Part shown: positions 1 to 12,844 of the stretch, one piece after another
Numbering within the stretch: position 1 is the stretch's first letter
Layout of the letters: each line of letters opens with the position of its first letter
NCBI GenBank assembly: GCA_019693395.1
Contig: JAAMXP010000458.1
Coordinates: 1 to 29,441, forward strand
DNA: 29,441 bases
Direction: 5' to 3'
Origin: Ettlia oleoabundans
Taxonomy: Eukaryota > Chlorophyta > Chlorophyceae > Chlamydomonadales
The notes under the pieces: generated by a model
The model's database searches: none
The model's input: the letters and a program-made list of their open reading frames with translations, nothing else
Told to the model about the DNA's origin: nothing
Position numbers and translations under genes: made by a program

Positions 1-129
1 CCCCACACACAAACACACACCCACTCCACCCCTGCATACCCACCTCATCCCAAATCACTGCGCCTGCCTCCCCTTCTCACACCCACCCATCCACCATGCC
101 TCCAACCCCCCGAAAGTAAAACAACATAC

Positions 130-1753
130 CTTCTTGTTAAGCTCCAGCGCCTTGCGCAGCACGAAACGTGTCTGGGGCATGGGCCCCTCCACACTGTCAA
201 CCAGCAGCAGCACGCCGTCTGCCATGTTGAGCACGCGCTCTACCTCGCCGCCAAAGTCGGCGTGGCCGGGAGTGTCAATGATGTTGATTTTGGTGTCCTT
301 GTACCGCACCGCCGTGTTCTGATACAAGGCAGCAGGAACGCGAAGTGAGCAAGCGATGGAATGGTGGTAAGGAACATGTGCAACCTGCCATCAAAACAAA
401 GGGAAGGTAGAAAGGGAAAGCAGGGGCTGCCCCACCTTGGACAGGATGGTGATACCACGCTCACGCTCCAAATCATTTGAGTCCATGATGCGCGTCTGCA
501 ATTAGGTAACGAATTGACAGCATGGTGGGGCAAAACATGTCTACTGCAAAAACATCAGTGCATCCTGCGACACAAAGTGAGGACACCACGACATTACTGA
601 ATACCCACCACGCTTGACAAAAGCTCTGGACTGACTCCAGTGAGCCTGAAATGTTTGTTCAAGCTGAGCTGCGCATCCTACCCTGCAGCCCCCCTTTACA
701 CACACACACACCCAACCCCGACGCCTTTCAGTACCCCGTTGGCATGCGCACCTCCACTGACTGATTCTCACGGAAAACCTTGGCTTGCTTCAGCATCGCA
801 TCCACCTGCAAGAAAGCAACAAATACGAGCGTACATGGGTGTTAACCAACAAAAGCTTGTTTGTACGAATACATGACGACCAAATTTCCTGTTCGAGAAG
901 GCAAACCATCGAGTTGAGTTGCCTTGCTTGCCACGCCCTGCCCCATTGCAATGCTGTGCTGCTGGTATGCTATGTCACTGAGAGTCGGGAAACATCTACC
1001 CAATTGCTCACTAGCGTGGTTTTGCCTGCAAACAGCAAAAGTGAGGGCGAATAAGAATGACAAACATAGTAGTTAGAAGCCAGGTGACGCAGAAAACCAG
1101 CTTGGAGCCACAGGTGCAAACCCCATATCTGCTCGCTTTGGCAGGAATCCCAACTCATCTAGCTGCCGCACCATGATCGACGTGAGCAATGATGGCCACA
1201 TTGCGGATGTCATCCCTTTTTGTCTCCCCGCCAGGTGTCGCAACAGCCGCAGGCGCTGCGGGCATGCCAGCCAGGACAGTCTTGTCAGCAGAATGTGGTT
1301 ACAAATGGGTACCTGCCAAGCACGTGCACAGATGTTGTCGATCTGTTACCAACAACAAAATATTCCGCTGTCAAAGTGGTAAACCGAACCATTGATGCAG
1401 GCAACAGCTCACACCTTCAAGTGTGGCGGCAGCAGCGGTGGTGGTCAGCCGCCCACGGCGCTGCTGCTCTCCATCTGTGCCGCGGGCCCCTTGCGACGCT
1501 GACCACGGACCTGCAACTCAGCAGGAACGAACCACTCGGAGTCCATTGTGCGGCTTTCACTTTTTGGGTAAGAAGGGTGTCTGGTGTCAACGCTATGACC
1601 CTCAACTCGCGCTCCACCGGCGAATGCAACCTAGCAACTACCTTTATACGTCTGTGTAGCGCTGCCGCCGAGTTTCTGTGGTGGGAAAGTCCGAGCTGCG
1701 AGTACTTGCACTAGGGCTGCTGGCCGCAGCACGGTGGCGTTGTACGCAGCCAT
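130..1753 (-). CDS. TYPA: TypA/BipA translational GTPase, plastid-type (5' part; 3' end off window)
   Basis: Ribosome-associated translational GTPase of the EF-G superfamily (TypA/BipA), linked to stress tolerance and plastid translation in plants. Coding exons in order of transcription: 1642-1753, 1413-1510, 1172-1280, 1012-1025, 752-805, 436-495, 130-318; the gene continues past the left edge. All phases agree and give 212 residues. G1 is AHVDHGKT (about 102-109), split by an intron; RERGITI (about 140-146) holds the G2 Thr; DTPGHADF (about 164-171) is G3. Residues 1-95 are not conserved and are rich in Ala, Thr and Arg, starting [20 protein letters not shown], as expected of a plastid transit peptide. 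The start at 1753 was chosen because its frame joins the next exon cleanly; an upstream in-frame ATG (start of MHEHIRPRV) is possible. The fourth exon has only 14 nt. Family sure; exact 5' end inferred. Confidence 0.93.
1012..1025 (-). other. 14-nt microexon in the TypA gene
   Basis: The exon supplies the last two bases of the P-loop Gly codon plus K, T, T and L. It lies between a TTTGCAG acceptor and a GTGAGC donor. The upstream exon ends VDH plus one base; the downstream exon begins VDAMLKQ. Leaving it out would remove the catalytic Lys-Thr of G1 and shift the frame. Confidence 0.9.
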
Positions 1754-2141
1754 GTTGAACAACCGCCACAACTGGTGCAAAACCCTTGGCCTAATGTGTT
1801 CATGCATGCTGGGCACTCGGGGTTGGGAGCCTGTCGGCTGGCACCAGCTCAGCATGTGTCGCATTTTCATCTTATGCAGCAACGGCTTTGCCTGGGACCC
1901 CTCCACTGCAAAAGCCTTTCAGATTGTTGCAACAGCTTCATTGGCCGCCATCACTCGTCATCAGTCCATTTTTGCCGATCACGGGGCCTTCCGACAGGCG
2001 CCGTGCGAGCAGCTAATCTAGCATTTGGCATATCTTCTGTCCGTTGCCTCAAGCACCTAGCAGATCGCGCCTGTGTCTTGACGGGGCCATCGCCCGCCAG
2101 CTGTGGCGCCAGGGGCAGCGGCCAGGGAGACGGTCGCCAAA
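1754..2141. promoter_or_regulatory. Divergent intergenic region between TypA and TOP6B
   Basis: 388 bp separate the two start codons, so both promoters and both 5' UTRs must lie here. I see no TATA box I would trust and no coding signal. ORFs crossing this stretch show no conserved protein. Confidence 0.5.
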
Positions 2142-5100
2142 ATGGCGGGCAAGGGCAAGGCGGATCTGCTGCAGCAGAAGAGCCCTGCTGAGTTTTTTGC
2201 TGACAACCGCACAATTGCTGGATTTGACAATGTGAGAGCCAAAACTTGCATGTGTTGACAGCCTGCTTGTCTCGACGTGCCAACCCCTCGTGCATAGCTG
2301 TGGTTGCTGCGCTTGCAGCCTGGCAAGTGCCTATACACCACCATCCGTGAGTTGGTGGAGAATGGACTCGATGCTGCTGAGAGCATTAGCCAGCTACCTG
2401 ACATCGACATCACTGTGTGAGCTGGCTGTCTGCCCCTATTGTTGCACCGTTAATGCCAGCAGCAGTCCTGCAGCGCTTTGATGCTTTTGCCCTGCCTGGT
2501 TTGTTCACACACCTGGCCTCTCAGCACATCCTTTTGCACCCGGTGGCCTGAAACCAACAGGGAGGAAATAAGCCAGCATCGGCTGAACAAAATTCGTGGC
2601 GTGACCAATCACGACAGAATTGATGAAGAGCTTTACCAGGACTACGAGACAGAGGACGCAAAGCAGGTCCGCTTTTAAGCTCAACAAAGACAGTCCGAGG
2701 CACTCAACATTGGCACATTGATGCGGTTTTGTGTAACACACCGGTTTGGCGCAGCATGCTTGTGTATTTTGCTGCAGAAACGTTTGGCCAAAGAGGCAAA
2801 GGAAATGGAGAAGCTTGAGAAGCAGGCAGCAAAGGTGCGCCTTTGACATGTTGAAATGTGCACGTATGTGTTAGCAGATGCTACGTTGCAATATTCTACT
2901 GGTGCAAGCAATCAAGGGCCAGTATAAATGCGTGTTTGTTGTTCTGCTGTGAGCTGCTGGCAGTATGTTTTGAATGTTGTCATCTGAGTTCATGTGCAGC
3001 GCGGTGAAAGCGCTGGCATGCTGGATGTCAAGAAAAAAGAGTTGGAAGTGAGACGGGCGGCGCAGGCCAAGGCAGATAAGGTCTACTTCAAAGTCACAGT
3101 CAGGGCAAGTTGCAGCGACCGAATGCACTTTGTGACATTGGGGACGTACTTGGCACAATCTTTTGAGGCCAACAAGCTGCACTCTCAACACAATGAGCAT
3201 ACAGATGCAACAATAAGGTTTATGTGAAAAAATTCCAATAACAAGATTCCCTGCTTCTCAGCTTGCATACCACAATGATGCTCCATTCTGCAGGACAATG
3301 GCATGGGCATGGCCCACAAGGACATTCCAGACATGCTGGGCCGCGTGCTGAGCGGCACCAAGTATGGAGTGAAGCAGACGCGTGGCAAATTTGGGCTTGG
3401 CGCCAAGATGGCGCTCATTTGGTCCAAAATGAGCACGGGGTTGCCGATTGAAGTGACCAGTGCACGGCGTGGCTCTGCGTCCCGCTCGTACTACAAGCTG
3501 GACCTGGACATCCAAAGGTAGGCAAGGGGTGATTTGGTCAATGTGCAGGCTCAATATGCAGGCGTATGTATGCGCATGCAGAATGGGAGGTATGACTCGC
3601 GATAGGCGAGTGTTGTACAAAGTTGGTTGCAGTCCATGGTGCACTGTGATGAGGCTAGCTTGCTTTTGGAACCCATAGAGGTGTTGAATTCACCTTTTGA
3701 CTTACGGCCTGTGCACGCTCTGCCCCCTCGCACCCACCCACCTACCACCACCACCATCAGGAACCAGCCCAATGTGCATGAGCAGAAGCTTCTGGACAAT
3801 CCAGACGGTTGGCACGGTGCAGAGCTGAGTGTAGTGATTGCCGGCAACTGGCAATACTACCGGGCCAAGGTGCTGAAGTACCTGCAGCAGATTGCTGTCA
3901 TCACGCCATACGCCCAGGTATGTGCCATCACATGTGTGTCGTACCCTGCAACCGGGGTTGGCAGCCTTGGACAAATGTATGTGTTCTCATGTCTTGTCAC
4001 CCCTGCAGTTCCAGTTCATGTTCAATGCTGAGGATGAGAAGAATAGCCTACACATTACTTTTGCACGCCGGACAAGCACCATGCCGCAGCCTCCCAAGGT
4101 GAGAAGCGTGACGATGCTTGAATGCAGACAACCTCCCTTTGCCGATACATACACCGGTTGCTAGCAAAAACGTACATGCTCCATTTGACCTGAATGTGTC
4201 GCTGTGAGTCACTACTGGCTGCAGGCCACTAAGCACCACCCTTCCTCTGTGGACTTGGAGCTCATTAAGCGACTGGCGTCCGCCACCACATGCAGCAGCT
4301 TGGCCTCCTTCCTCAGCAAGGAGTTTGACTGCATCAGCAGAGACTTGGCAGGCAAGATTTACTGTTGAAATGGAAGAGTCTGAGTACCATTGGCCTAACT
4401 TGGCACCACAACAGTATGTTTGGTACAAACCTAGTTTCCCTTTCAAGAAATTGGGCTGTTATTGGTTCGCTGCTGCAATTGCAGAAAAGATCTCCTTAGA
4501 GATGCGCTGTGATCCATCAGCCAGCCCATCTGAGCTGACCAGCAAGCAGCTGGTGGCCATGCATGACTTGCTGCACCAGCTGCGGTTCGAGAACCCAGAC
4601 GGCAGCCACTTGAGCCCAGCAGGTGGAATTTCTTGGGGTGTGTTTGTTGGTGCTCTCCCATTTCGCAGCAGTTGCAAGCAGCTTCACTTGAGCCTGGACG
4701 CGGTGTAGGTGCCCATGCTTAATTTGCTAATGAATCAGTGGAAACTGGTTTGAGCTGTTACTACTCCCATTTTCATTGCATCGTGTCCAACTGCGTCACA
4801 GCTGCCGTTGTTTGTTTTGACATCTTTTAGTCTGCCCCTGCCCATCTGCCCACGTTCCCTCATTTGCGCCCTTGCAGGGGAGTACAACCTGCGATTGGGC
4901 ATCATGAAGGAGCTTCGCCCGGAGATGGTGGCGACACATCAGGGCTCTGTGGGGGTGCATGAGGGCCACGCTTTCATTGTGGAGGCCGCCGTAAGCGTGG
5001 GCGGCCGTAACATCAAGCCAGGGCTCAACATCCATCGTTTCGCCAACCGCATTCCGCTGCTGTTTGAGGTGGGCAGAATACAGGGAAGATATTGTGTGGT

Positions 5101-6339
5101 GATGCTCAAGCTTCCTGCGATTCCAACCTTGGATAATTAGTTAGCGCACTTTAATCTGGTTGCAGGGGGGGTCAGATGTGATCACACGCACCGCCATCAA
5201 GCGCATCAACTGGTCTACCTACAAAATGAATCAGTCATCTGACAAGGTGGGCACATTTAAAGCCTAACTTGCAATTTGTTGCTGCCGTATTGCCATATTC
5301 CACAAGGCTTACCTGTCTGTTGACTGCCAGCTCATGCTTCCCTGCTCCTGCCCTTTGTTTGTGCACAGGTTGGAGTGTTTGTGTCGCTGGTGTCAACCAA
5401 AATTCCCTTCAAGGGCGCTGGCAAGGAGTACATGGGTGAGGATGTTGCTAAAAGGTGTCTTGGTTTGAGTGACCTTCAGCACATGCTTCTGCGGTCATGA
5501 CGGACTTCCTCCACTGCATCTTCATATTACTTGTCTTGATGTTTGCAGTCGGTGGTGTGTATTTGGAAAGCACGCGTCCTGATGTTCACTGTCCATTGCT
5601 TGCAGCGGACGATGTGGAGGAGATCCAGCAGGCAGTGCGTACTGCCATCCAGCAATGCTGTTCACAGCTGAAGAACAAGATCTCCAAGCAGCAGGCGGCC
5701 AGGGAGCAGCGGCAGCGCAAGAAGAATCTTACAAAATACATTCCCAATGTTGCGGCAGCGCTTTTCACAGTGCTTCAAGCAGTCGCGAATCGTAAGGACG
5801 TTGGGCATGCAGGCAAGCCCTAATCAAAGCAGGAGTGCATGCCACTGGTGCATGCCGGCTGAGGTGTGTAACTGCTCTATACACGCCCTCCTACTCAACA
5901 TTGCAGCTAAGAGGCGGCGACGAGATGAAGAGGCGGAGGCTGTGGTGGTTGCAGTCCGATCCGGGGAGGTCAGCGAGCCAACACTTGCAGCAAAATTGCA
6001 GCAGCATGTGGAGCAGATTGATGTGGACATGGTGAGACAACCAGCCCTGTCAGGCTATTGCCACACTGAGAAATTATGCTGCCTGCAATCGTTTCTAATG
6101 TTTGGTGGTCTGAGGAAGGGCTGTGTGCCCTTGTCAGGCAATCCACAGCAACTCATCATGTCCCATCACAGCATCCCACACAATGTGTTCGTCTCCAGGC
6201 CCTAGAGTACCAGCTACAGCAAGGAGTGACAGAGGCAGCCAAGGTGGATGCGTGCCTCATGCCGCTTGGGGCACGGCACCAGTATGGACCAGACATGCAC
6301 TGTGACGTGGGTGTGATACGGCGTCTACAGGAGCTCTGA
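2142..6339 (+). CDS. TOP6B: DNA topoisomerase VI subunit B (TOP6B)
   Basis: ATP-binding subunit of type IIB topoisomerase VI. In plants it works with TOP6A (SPO11-3) to decatenate DNA during endoreduplication. Exons: 2142-2231, 2319-2416, 2561-2666, 2778-2834, 3000-3104, 3294-3517, 3761-3917, 4009-4098, 4225-4351, 4485-4622, 4878-5068, 5166-5246, 5369-5435, 5606-5791, 5907-6031, 6199-6339. The product is 660 aa, close to plant homologues. GHKL ATPase motifs: N-box RELVENGLDAAE (40-51), DNGMGM (153-158), GKFGLGAK (183-190). The H2TH-like middle and transducer domains follow, with the conserved TKIPFKGAGKEY (about 498-509) carrying the lysines expected to contact ATP. A basic KRRRRDEE stretch lies near the C terminus. 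Introns 5 (3105-3293) and 9 (4352-4484) have GC-AG ends. Intact and probably functional; its TOP6A partner is not in this window. Confidence 0.97.
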
Positions 6340-6442
6340 CCTGCCACTGTGCTACGACTGAGATGCTACACCCAAAATTATGGCATGGCATAAGCTATTA
6401 CAGTGCAGCAAGTAAAGCAAACAAACGGCAGAGGAAGTGGCT
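6340..6442. other. Short convergent 3' region between TOP6B and the p24 gene
   Basis: Only 103 bp separate the two stop codons. A TGTAA motif on the minus strand lies here at 6398-6402, about 40 bases past the p24 stop. The nearest plus-strand TGTAA for TOP6B is at 6541-6545, inside the last p24 intron, so the two transcripts probably overlap as antisense. Confidence 0.5.
6398..6402 (-). terminator. TGTAA poly(A) signal of the p24 gene
   Basis: TGTAA on the minus strand about 40 nt downstream of the TAG stop, within CTGTAATAGC. The same ten bases occur about 200 nt past the eS8 stop (10107-10111 core). TGTAA is the common poly(A) signal of chlorophyte algae; its use here is inferred from position. 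Confidence 0.5.
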
Positions 6443-8195
6443 CTAGATGATTAGTCCGTGTCTACGGTTGCTCTTGAACATTATGCGCACGCCCATGACC
6501 TGCACACAAATCACGAGGAGAGAAACACAACACCTGACCATGTAAACAATGCAGAGCGAAATGTTTGATCATCTGAGCTTATATCTGGCACCATACTTGT
6601 GTAAGCATGTTGCGACTGTTGCCCAGCAAGAAATTTGGACAACCGGCTTCAGGGAAATATGCCTAACGCATGCAGTCCTCACAGCCAGCACATGCGCAAT
6701 CCCACCTGTACAAAGCTGGCAAGCACAATGGTGCCGCAGATAAGAAGCATGTAGCCAAGTGTGCGTGCATGGGTGCTTTCTGCCGTGCGCAGGTGGCGCA
6801 CGGTGCGGGCGTACAGGTAACGCTGCTCATGTGTCACGTTCATCAAGTAGTGATCCAGCCGCTGCAGCCCCTGCGTCACTTCCTCCACCTGCTCCACGGT
6901 GCCTGTGGTGCAGGAAGCAGCATCATGCAAGCTCGACCTGCCCATGTCTGTGCACACTGCAGACATTTAGGTTGTGTATACGCCATGGCATGACTATGCC
7001 CCAACGATACCCGCTTACCTAGGTGCTTGGGGTCTACCGACGGCGCCGACTCGCCACCAGGTGCAGCGTCTCGCTGCCATTCAAAACTGGTTCCAACCAT
7101 GGACATGCTGTTCACGGTGAAATAACTGATTTTGACAATCACGGAAGGCCGCAGAATCTGCATCAAGGACGGGGGAAGTGGCAGTAGCATCAGAAATGTG
7201 TTGAAAGTATGGTGACAACAATCGCCTTGTGCCGTCAGCAAACTGTACATGCAACTGCTATACGCAGATATCCAGGGCGCACACACCTGGCCTTTGCTGA
7301 CACGGAAGCATGCCCTCCAAGGGCCCTGGCCGCCCTCCGCAGTCACTGCGAAACCGTGTCAAGCGCAGCAGAATACAGACCATCGTGTGATGAGAAGCAA
7401 ATACAAGTGGTGGGCAACATAAAATTCCAATCCAATCGTAGGAGGCTGGTGAAGACAACATCCCTGCACTGCAATGGTGCCTGCAACACCCACTTGCCTG
7501 CAATCTCCGTCTCGCTCACAGAATCTTCCTTGTGTACACTGTTGCCATTGGGCCCGTACACATTGAAATCAACAGCGGCTTTGTTGGCCTCGGTGCCATA
7601 GCGACTGGTGATCTGCGCCAGCGAGTGCATGAAGTGGTGAATAAAAAGGGCGAGTGCTGAACAAAATATCGAATGCTGGGCCCTGTCAGCCCCGCTGCTG
7701 CGCATGCATGCCACCACTTGCTGCATCTCACCACAAAGCCAAGGTCGATGAGCACATGCGTGTGCTCTGGCGTCTGCTCTTTATTCTTTACCATATCCCA
7801 CTACAGAGAGGATGGACAAGGAAAAGTGGTTTGCCAAGGAACTGCAACGACTAAAACTGCAACAACATTTCACTTGGTAGTTGCTGGGGCTGGGCGACAG
7901 CAGCAGTGGTGGCAGGTAATGGAGGCTTGCTGCTGACATCACGCCCCATCATGCAGCCCTGTGTTGCCACCTGATAGTCCGGCATGAACTCTGTTATGCA
8001 CTCCTCCCTGTAAGCGCCGTGCAGCAAACGGGGGCCAAGGGTGAGAGGGACGTTCATACTTGTCCATTGCGGGTGCATCTATTTTGGCACGTACCTTCCA
8101 GCAAACAGGCGCCAAGCAAGCGCATCGGTTGGGGCCGCCATGAACAGAGCGAGTGCCACCAGCAAGGTGGGCAAGCACACCCCACGGGGGCCCAT
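6443..8195 (-). CDS. p24/emp24 (TMED) family cargo receptor
   Basis: Type I membrane protein of COPI/COPII vesicles that helps load cargo between ER and Golgi. Exons in transcription order: 8095-8195, 7971-8007, 7732-7800, 7498-7612, 7287-7345, 7019-7157, 6706-6902, 6443-6499; 257 aa, the usual size. A signal peptide with core LLVALALFMAA ends near residue 26. A lumenal GOLD domain follows (about 35-150), with the paired cysteines in REECITEF and WRACFRV. A coiled-coil stretch (about 175-215) contains the family motif EQRYLYARTVRHLRTAESTH. One membrane span lies at about 222-245, then a short tail ending HGLII. The tail lacks a clear dilysine retrieval signal. Intron 4 (7346-7497) has GC-AG ends; using it joins ETEIA to VTAEGG in frame. 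The boundary of exon 3 is the least certain part. The subfamily was not resolved. Confidence 0.9.
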
Positions 8196-8451
8196 CGTGA
8201 TAAGACGTCAATGAAAACTATATCAAGCACCTGATCATGCTGCCAAAAGCAAAGACGCCGCTTCTGAATGCTTCGCGTGCTGCGCCCCAGTTGCTCACGA
8301 AATTTCTCGCTTTAGAACTCTTTTTCGTGATAAACCCCGCCTCCCTCGCTGTTTTCCTATTTGGTGTGCGTGGGTCCGCAAGATCAGTTGATACAAAGCC
8401 AACGACTGTGCTTTGCCCCACATATCGTCCCTTGACCTTACTCCCGCTCAT
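8196..8451. promoter_or_regulatory. Divergent intergenic region, p24 gene and unknown membrane protein
   Basis: 256 bp between the two start codons must carry both promoters. No conserved element was recognised. Confidence 0.45.
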
Positions 8452-9727
8452 ATGGCCGCCAGCAGTGGATCATCGGGGCCAGGCGCGGGTGCGACATCGG
8501 GAGCAGGGGGTGCTGCAGCAGCGGGAGCAGCAAAAGCGGCAGCAGCGTCAGGTATGCACTGCTGCCCCCAGCGGCAATGGTTGCTATTTTGGGTGAAAGT
8601 GTTTTTTGATTTATTTTGTGCCGTCACAAAAGTGTGGTGCAGGTGGGGTGCAGAAGAGATGGTGGGCGGGGCTTTTCACACAGACGCCCGCGTTTGAGCA
8701 GCGAGTTAAAGGGGCTATGGCCAAGTTGCAGGTGAGTTCACACAAGGTTTTCGCTATCTGCTAATGTTGTCATAAGCAGGTCTGATGTTTTTTTATATTG
8801 GTGTCATGTGGTTGTCAGTCCAGTTTCGGTAAGATATTGGCAAATAAATCCAAATGCCTCTGCAGTTTGAGTAACTGATCGCGGCCGCAGTGCCACCTTT
8901 GAACCAAAACATTCCTCGACATGATGCCCACATGAGTAGTTTCTGCTGCGGCAATTCTGCAAATACTACACCATTGTTGAATCATATTCGGACAACATGC
9001 TCACTGCACTGCAGAAAAGGAAGTGGACCATGCCTGTGGACGTCAAGGTGTGGTGTATATTGGTTGGGCGACGTGCTAAATTGGTCGAGCACCCTTGTTG
9101 CTTGAACTTCACTGCGCTATTGCCACCAAACCTTAGGCAGCACATTGTACCAACCTCACTCCAATCCAACCCATATCTTGGGTGATATCCCTACCTCATT
9201 CCCGTCTCAGGTCGATTTCCTCAAGCCAACTATTGATACTGTGCACGAGTCGCTCACTTCAGCCTGGGCGCAAGTGCCGCCACCAGTGCAGCAGGCAGCG
9301 CCCTATGTTGGCGTGGCTGTTGGCAGCGGGCTTGTCATCTATGCTATCCAGCAGTCTCGGCTCAAAAAAAGCTGGGAGAGGAATGCAGAGCTGCAACAGC
9401 AGGTGGTTGCGCTGCAGAAAGAGCGCGGCAACCTGTTGAGCCGTATTAATACACTTAAGGTGAGCTCAGCTGCCGTCTTGGGCAACACCCATCTTGCCAA
9501 CTCTAAAAGACTATTCTGGTGAGCTAGTATTGGGCTGCTGTGTATTCCACTTGCGTGCACGCCCTGCTCTCCCTTTCCGGTTTTCGTTGTTGCAGGCAAA
9601 CCGTGCACCCCGGACAGAAATGGAGGCTAGGTTGGCTAACGCCGTGGCAGAAGCCACAAATGCAGCAGCAGCCGCAGCAGATGCGGCGGCAAGGGCAGCC
9701 ACCGCCTGCATCATCCAACGACCCTAG
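8452..9727 (+). CDS. Unrecognised protein with one membrane span and a coiled coil
   Basis: Exons 8452-8551, 8643-8731, 8940-9047, 9211-9459 and 9596-9727 join in frame into 225 aa; four have good GT-AG borders, while the third relies on a TAG acceptor. Residues 1-34 are Ala/Gly/Ser-rich low complexity. Residues 35-63 include KRWWAGLFTQTPAFEQRVKG, which looks like a folded segment. Residues 100-127 are amphipathic, with a VPPPVQQ kink. A short hydrophobic span (APYVGVAVGSGLVIYAI, about 129-145) is followed by basic residues and a heptad-like Gln/Glu/Leu coiled coil (about 150-182). The tail has a second Ala-rich run (AAAAAADAAARAA). I do not recognise the family. The layout suggests a small tail-facing anchor of an organelle or endomembrane, which is inference only. 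It shares a 256-bp upstream region with the p24 gene. Confidence 0.7.
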
Positions 9728-10307
9728 CACATCTCAGCAGTTAGTTAGCTTCTTGACGGCTTGGAGCTTGAGCTGGCAGCCACAAGAGTGTACCACCTCT
9801 CAAGAGTGTACCACGTAGCCCCATACCTGAGTCCATAGCAATTGCATTCATATCTGTGCACTCATCGCTGTTCTTCTCATGATCAAAGGAGAGGTTCGAC
9901 AGCCCCCACCTCCCGCACAACCTGCAAAACCTGGCTGTGTTCAGGAAAAGGCGAACAAATGCACGGGCCACTGGTCGTGCATGCCAGACTGAAAGAGGGG
10001 CTGGCGGGAGGGATACCATGCGCCCTCAATGCGCAGCCTTGCTGCCAGCCCTTCCAAACGTGTACTTTAGTGCCTCCCTAGCCCTAACGCACGGCATGGA
10101 GTGCTATTACAGAACCAGGTCACATTGTTGGGCAAGTGGGTCCTGCTGTGCTGCTAGTCTGGAGACGCCGCTCCCACCGATTGACGCTACCCGCCTAACG
10201 CGTCTCGGCTGGCCCTTCATGCAGCGGACTTGCCCTGCACATGACATGACAAATAGGATGAGATGTGTATACCCTAAACTTGCAACCATCTGGGCGCTAG
10301 CAGCAAG
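9728..10307. other. Convergent intergenic region with no recognised gene
   Basis: 580 bp between the stop of the unknown membrane protein and the stop of eS8. It should hold both 3' UTRs. It contains a short tandem repeat (9783-9813) and a minus-strand TGTAA at 10107-10111 that may end the eS8 transcript. A minus-strand ORF (9741-10019) has no recognisable protein features. Confidence 0.5.
9783..9813. repeat. Two-copy tandem repeat, unit CAAGAGTGTACCAC
   Basis: The 14-base unit CAAGAGTGTACCAC occurs twice, separated by TCT or CTCT, just after the stop of the unknown membrane protein. It may be a small 3' UTR duplication; no function is evident. Confidence 0.6.
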
Positions 10308-12624
<2,317 letters not shown>

Positions 12625-12844
12625 GGTTGCAGCACTCCAACCGTGCCGTCCTGAAAGGGCTTGAGCAGGCTCGAGTCCCCGTCTTCGCGCCCAGTCCTCC
12701 AGTCCCCGGGGACGAGGCCTGCGTGGCAAGGGCCCTTCAGTTGAACCCCACCTCAATCGCTGCAATTCGCCGCGCTGCGTCAATCATCGGTGCAGTGCTA
12801 ATTTGCTGCGTCAGTCTCCCGTGCGTCACCCCACCTTTGCTCCG
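12625..12844. promoter_or_regulatory. Shared divergent promoter region of eS8 and bL35m
   Basis: 220 bp separate the ATG of the cytosolic ribosomal protein gene from the chosen ATG of the mitochondrial one, or 178 bp if the upstream in-frame ATG at 12803 is used. Common control of the two ribosomal protein genes is plausible but inferred. Confidence 0.5.

Noticed and set aside
9889..9910. GGTTCGACAGC resembling a tRNA T-arm
   Set aside because: No matching acceptor stem, D-arm or anticodon arm could be drawn around it.
9741..10019. Minus-strand ORF of 92 aa as a small gene
   Set aside because: No signal, domain or splice context. It lies between two 3' ends.
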